NCBI GenBank assembly: GCA_032252755.1
Contig: JAVUPY010000032.1
Span: forward strand, 62,001 to 126,000
Source: Terriglobia bacterium
Lineage (GTDB): Bacteria; Acidobacteriota; Terriglobia; Terriglobales; Acidobacteriaceae
Reading direction: 5' to 3'
Length of the DNA: 64,000 bases
Below the pieces are notes generated by a model. That model was not told the origin of the DNA and made no database searches. It saw only the letters and a program-made list of their open reading frames with translations. The translations under genes were made by a program, and so were the position numbers. Positions 61,809-64,000 of this stretch are shown one piece after another. Positions within the stretch are counted from its first letter, which is position 1. Every line of letters starts with the position of its first letter.

Positions 61809-62618
61809 CTACTTCGACTTAAACTCCGCCGGCCGTTTCTCCACGTACGCGTTCAGACCTTCTTTCGCGTCCTGCGAGTTGAAGAGCAGCGCCTGTAGTT
61901 CGCGTTCGATGGCGAGCGCGCTTTCCATTGGAAGCTCCCAGCCGGTCTGCACTGAACGTTTGATATGGCCAACGGCTTTCGCGGCCTTGTTCGGCGGGCA
62001 GAACTGGCGCGCGTAGTCCATGATGTTTACCATAAAATTTTCGCGCTCGAAGATGTCGTTGACGATGCCCATCTCCTTCGCCTCTTCGAACGAGAACGTG
62101 TTGCCGGTGACCATCAGTTCGATTGCCTTCGATTTGCCGACGAGGCGCGAAAGCCTCTGCGTTCCGCCAGTACCGGGCAGTACACCGAGATTGACTTCCG
62201 GAAGGCCGATTTTGCCGGCATCTTTGCGCGCGATACGAATATCGGCGGCCATGGCAATCTCGAGCCCACCGCCAACCGTGTGCCCGTTCAGCGCGGCGAT
62301 GACCAGCTTCGGCGTGTGCTCCAGGCGCAGCAGCGTCTCGTTCGCGTGCAGGCAGAAGTAGTACTTGAAGGTGGGATCGACCGAGGCGAGCATTTTGATG
62401 TTCGCGCCGGCGGAGAAGAACTTGTCGCCCGCACCGGTGAGCACGATTACATGAACATCGTTATCCATTCGCGCCCTAAGAATGGCATCGTCGAGTTGCC
62501 GGTTCATCTCGTAGGTATAGGTGTTCGCCGGGGGATCGTTCATCTCGATCACCGCGACGCCGTCGGCGACGCGATAGTTAATGAGCGTCTGGGTCTCGGT
62601 TGCGGAAGTGGTGGCCAT
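61809..62618 (-). CDS. Enoyl-CoA hydratase/isomerase
   Basis: 269 residues from ATG 62618 (AAGGAG upstream). The crotonase motif GGGLEIAMAADIRIA and the second catalytic region GLPEVNLGVLPGTGGTQRL hold both catalytic Glu, so hydratase activity is likely. It has the usual length. As the second gene after the TetR regulator it would take part in side-chain or ring-product breakdown. Confidence 0.88.
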   Translation of the reverse strand: MATTSATETQTLINYRVADGVAVIEMNDPPANTYTYEMNRQLDDAILRARMDNDVHVIVLTGAGDKFFSAGANIKMLASVDPTFKYYFCLHANETLLRLEHTPKLVIAALNGHTVGGGLEIAMAADIRIARKDAGKIGLPEVNLGVLPGTGGTQRLSRLVGKSKAIELMVTGNTFSFEEAKEMGIVNDIFERENFMVNIMDYARQFCPPNKAAKAVGHIKRSVQTGWELPMESALAIERELQALLFNSQDAKEGLNAYVEKRPAEFKSK

Positions 62619-62678
62619 GGTCACTCCTTTTCAAATCTTTAAGATGTCAGTAAAACAGAATTTCTTTGTGCCTTACCC

Positions 62679-63377
62679 CTACCTGGCACCGGTAGGGTTG
62701 GGTCTCTTCTCAGCAAATACGCCCTTCAAGAACATGTCCGCGATCTGCTCAGCCAGGTCATCACTGCCCGGATCGACCTGGGGGTTGTACCAGGTATAGA
62801 TCCAGTTCATCATGCCGAACAGGCTCATGACAGCGACTCGGCGCTCACTCCGGCGCGGGGGGCCATCGTTGCCGAACCTGTGCTTTCGCAGTTCGTCCAG
62901 CAGGCCGGAACACACGCGATAGTACTCACGCTTGATCGCTTGAATTTCTTTGCCATAACCGTTCTTCAGTGTGTTGTCTTCGTGCGCCAAAACCTTCATG
63001 GCCGTCATGTTCGCGACGAAGTACTCAATGTGATTGCGAATCATGGTGCGCACGGCATCTTCGGCATCACTGGTCGAGGCCAGTCGTTCGCGCAGTCTGT
63101 GCAGAACCTCGGTAAACGTGTGTCGCTGAATCAGGTAGAGCAGTTTGTCCTTCGATTCGAAGTAGTAGTACAGGCCGGCGAGGGACATTCCTGTGCGCCG
63201 CGACAGGTCGCGCATAGAGGCTCCCTCATAACCTTTTTCGTAGAAAACCTCGGCCCCGGCAGCGAGAATTTCGCCCAATCGCCTGTCGAAACGCGAATCG
63301 GCAGACGAGCTCCGCCGTGCCCCGTTTTCATTCGCACGCGAAGCCGCTCTCGTCGGTTTCACTGCCCTGAGTGCCAT
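62679..63377 (-). CDS. TetR-family regulator of the aromatic operon
   Basis: 232 residues. A basic N-terminal tail (about 1-30) precedes the HTH (EKGYEGASMRDLSRRTGMS and LYYYFESKDKL, about 48-80). A larger ligand domain ends with a Trp/Tyr-rich NWIYTWYNP motif common in acyl-CoA-sensing TetR proteins. It heads the minus-strand operon, 60 bp before the hydratase. A palindrome (63427-63440) lies 50 bp upstream of its start, over the predicted transcription start, so it likely represses itself and the whole operon until an aromatic acyl-CoA binds. Confidence 0.9.
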   Translation of the reverse strand: MALRAVKPTRAASRANENGARRSSSADSRFDRRLGEILAAGAEVFYEKGYEGASMRDLSRRTGMSLAGLYYYFESKDKLLYLIQRHTFTEVLHRLRERLASTSDAEDAVRTMIRNHIEYFVANMTAMKVLAHEDNTLKNGYGKEIQAIKREYYRVCSGLLDELRKHRFGNDGPPRRSERRVAVMSLFGMMNWIYTWYNPQVDPGSDDLAEQIADMFLKGVFAEKRPNPTGAR

Positions 63378-63426
63378 TCCCTGTGACGCCCCACGCGCCT
63401 GCTGCTTCCCACGAGCAGCCCTATTT

Positions 63427-63440
63427 CGAACGTTCGTTCG
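63427..63440. promoter_or_regulatory. TetR operator candidate
   Basis: CGAACGTTCGTTCG is an inverted repeat (CGAACG, 2-bp spacer, CGTTCG). It fits the CNAACGNNCGTTNG pattern that I recall for PaaR-type TetR repressors of aromatic acyl-CoA genes. It directly follows the predicted -10 box on the minus strand. Confidence 0.75.
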
Positions 63441-63469
63441 ATATTACAGATGATTCCGTTCAGGCGCAA
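63441..63469 (-). promoter_or_regulatory. Promoter of the tetR-aromatic operon
   Basis: On the minus strand, TTGCGC (63469-63464) and TAATAT (63446-63441) are spaced by exactly 17 bp. The operator begins at the next base, so a bound repressor would block the start site. Confidence 0.7.
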
Positions 63470-63679
63470 GATGCCGGAAAGGCGGTGGCAGGTGAAAAGC
63501 TGAGCAGTATCGATGAGGTAGGACAACCTGGAAATCCACAGGCCAGTGATGATTGCGAATCAACCAACAACCAGCCACTTATCACCAGCGACGGTCGTTT
63601 GGCATCTTACGGTTCCCTTCCCGCACCTAATTGGACGACAAATCTTCGGCGCGTCCTGCGCCTCCCCTGAGAGGTTTTC

Positions 63680-64000
63680 ATGGCCAGCTTCGTAAAAGAT
63701 GTGGAAGAAATCCGTCAACGCGCAATCTCAAAGATCGAGGATGGCGCCGTTACCGCCACCTACAAGGGCGACGTGGACCGCAGCATCGCAATCCTCAACG
63801 AGGCGCTCGCAACTGAAATTGTCTGCGTGCTTCGCTACATGCACCATTACTTCATGGCCACTGGCGTGCATGGTCGCGCCGTCGCCGACGAATTCAAAGA
63901 GCACGCCGACGCCGAACGCGAACACTCGGATGAAATCGCGGAGCGTATTCAGCAACTCGGCGGTAAACCAGATTTCAACCCCGCTTCCTTGCTGCAGCGC
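63680..64000 (+). CDS. Bacterioferritin/ferritin-like protein (runs off right edge)
   Basis: The first 107 codons are in the window. GAGAGG (63669-63674) precedes the ATG at 63680. The ferritin-like four-helix start includes AILNEALATEIVCVLRYMHHYF and EHADAEREHSDEIAERI with an ExxH iron-ligand pattern. It would store or detoxify iron. It is divergent from the TetR gene across a 302-bp region. Whether it binds heme like Bfr cannot be told from this part. Confidence 0.88.
   Translation, partial: MASFVKDVEEIRQRAISKIEDGAVTATYKGDVDRSIAILNEALATEIVCVLRYMHHYFMATGVHGRAVADEFKEHADAEREHSDEIAERIQQLGGKPDFNPASLLQR

Noticed and set aside
1-64000. CRISPR arrays, prophage, insertion sequences, rRNA operons
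   Set aside because: No regularly spaced direct repeats, integrase/transposase motifs or rRNA sequence were seen on either strand.

Overview
The window looks like a chromosome segment of an acidobacterium, most likely a Koribacter/Terriglobales-type member of Terriglobia. The evidence is the family mix: an Oar-like TonB receptor with a carboxypeptidase-regulatory domain, an 812-residue MacB/FtsX permease of the acidobacterial tandem type, secreted proteins of a characteristic acidobacterial type, and a complete hopanoid core cluster. No rRNA, tRNA, CRISPR array, integrase or transposase was seen.

Region by region. (1) 1-4.5 kb: a TonB receptor (partial) divergent from a secreted GH31 glucosidase, then a small secreted protein. 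(2) 4.5-6.9 kb: a large ABC-type permease. (3) 7.6-11.8 kb: a PAS-LuxR regulator divergent from a five-gene nirK operon (multidomain copper nitrite reductase, cupin, two small Cys-rich proteins, hemerythrin), which looks like a nitrite/nitric-oxide unit. (4) 11.9-14.8 kb: amylomaltase (malQ) overlapping a sugar symporter. (5) 14.8-20.7 kb: a membrane glycosyltransferase, a PfkB kinase with MTA phosphorylase, a secreted zinc peptidase and a TPR protein. (6) 20.8-33.9 kb: ispH followed by a hopanoid run on the minus strand (shc, hpnH, unknown gene, hpnA, hpnG, two zinc alcohol dehydrogenases, hpnC, hpnD, hpnE) and an isopropylmalate/tartrate-type dehydrogenase. (7) 34-46.7 kb: mixed housekeeping and accessory genes, including a sensor kinase, recN, a solitary Eco57I-type DNA methyltransferase, a GH99-like lipoprotein, DUF58, DedA, a hydrolase, and GNAT and ABM proteins. 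(8) 46.9-51.3 kb: a PDZ/7TM/GAF/PAS histidine kinase overlapping an NtrC-type regulator. (9) 54.1-63.4 kb: a minus-strand aromatic acyl-CoA operon: TetR regulator, enoyl-CoA hydratase, BoxB-like diiron epoxidase subunit, cyclohexadienoyl-CoA-hydratase-like crotonase, two small proteins, rhodanese, the three subunits of a 4-hydroxybenzoyl-CoA-reductase-type molybdoenzyme, and msrA. (10) A bacterioferritin-like gene leaves the right edge.

The most notable systems are as follows. The aromatic operon puts reductive dehydroxylation (Hcr) beside oxygenase-type (Box) and dienoyl-CoA hydratase genes, under a TetR gene with a clear promoter/operator. The hopanoid operon contains two uncharacterised dehydrogenases and one unknown protein that could supply missing side-chain steps. 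The nirK operon has a Cys/His-rich PAS regulator and new small proteins. A 30-bp palindrome also occurs twice with identical arms, once inside a coding sequence. Function calls rest on motif recognition from memory, not on database searches.
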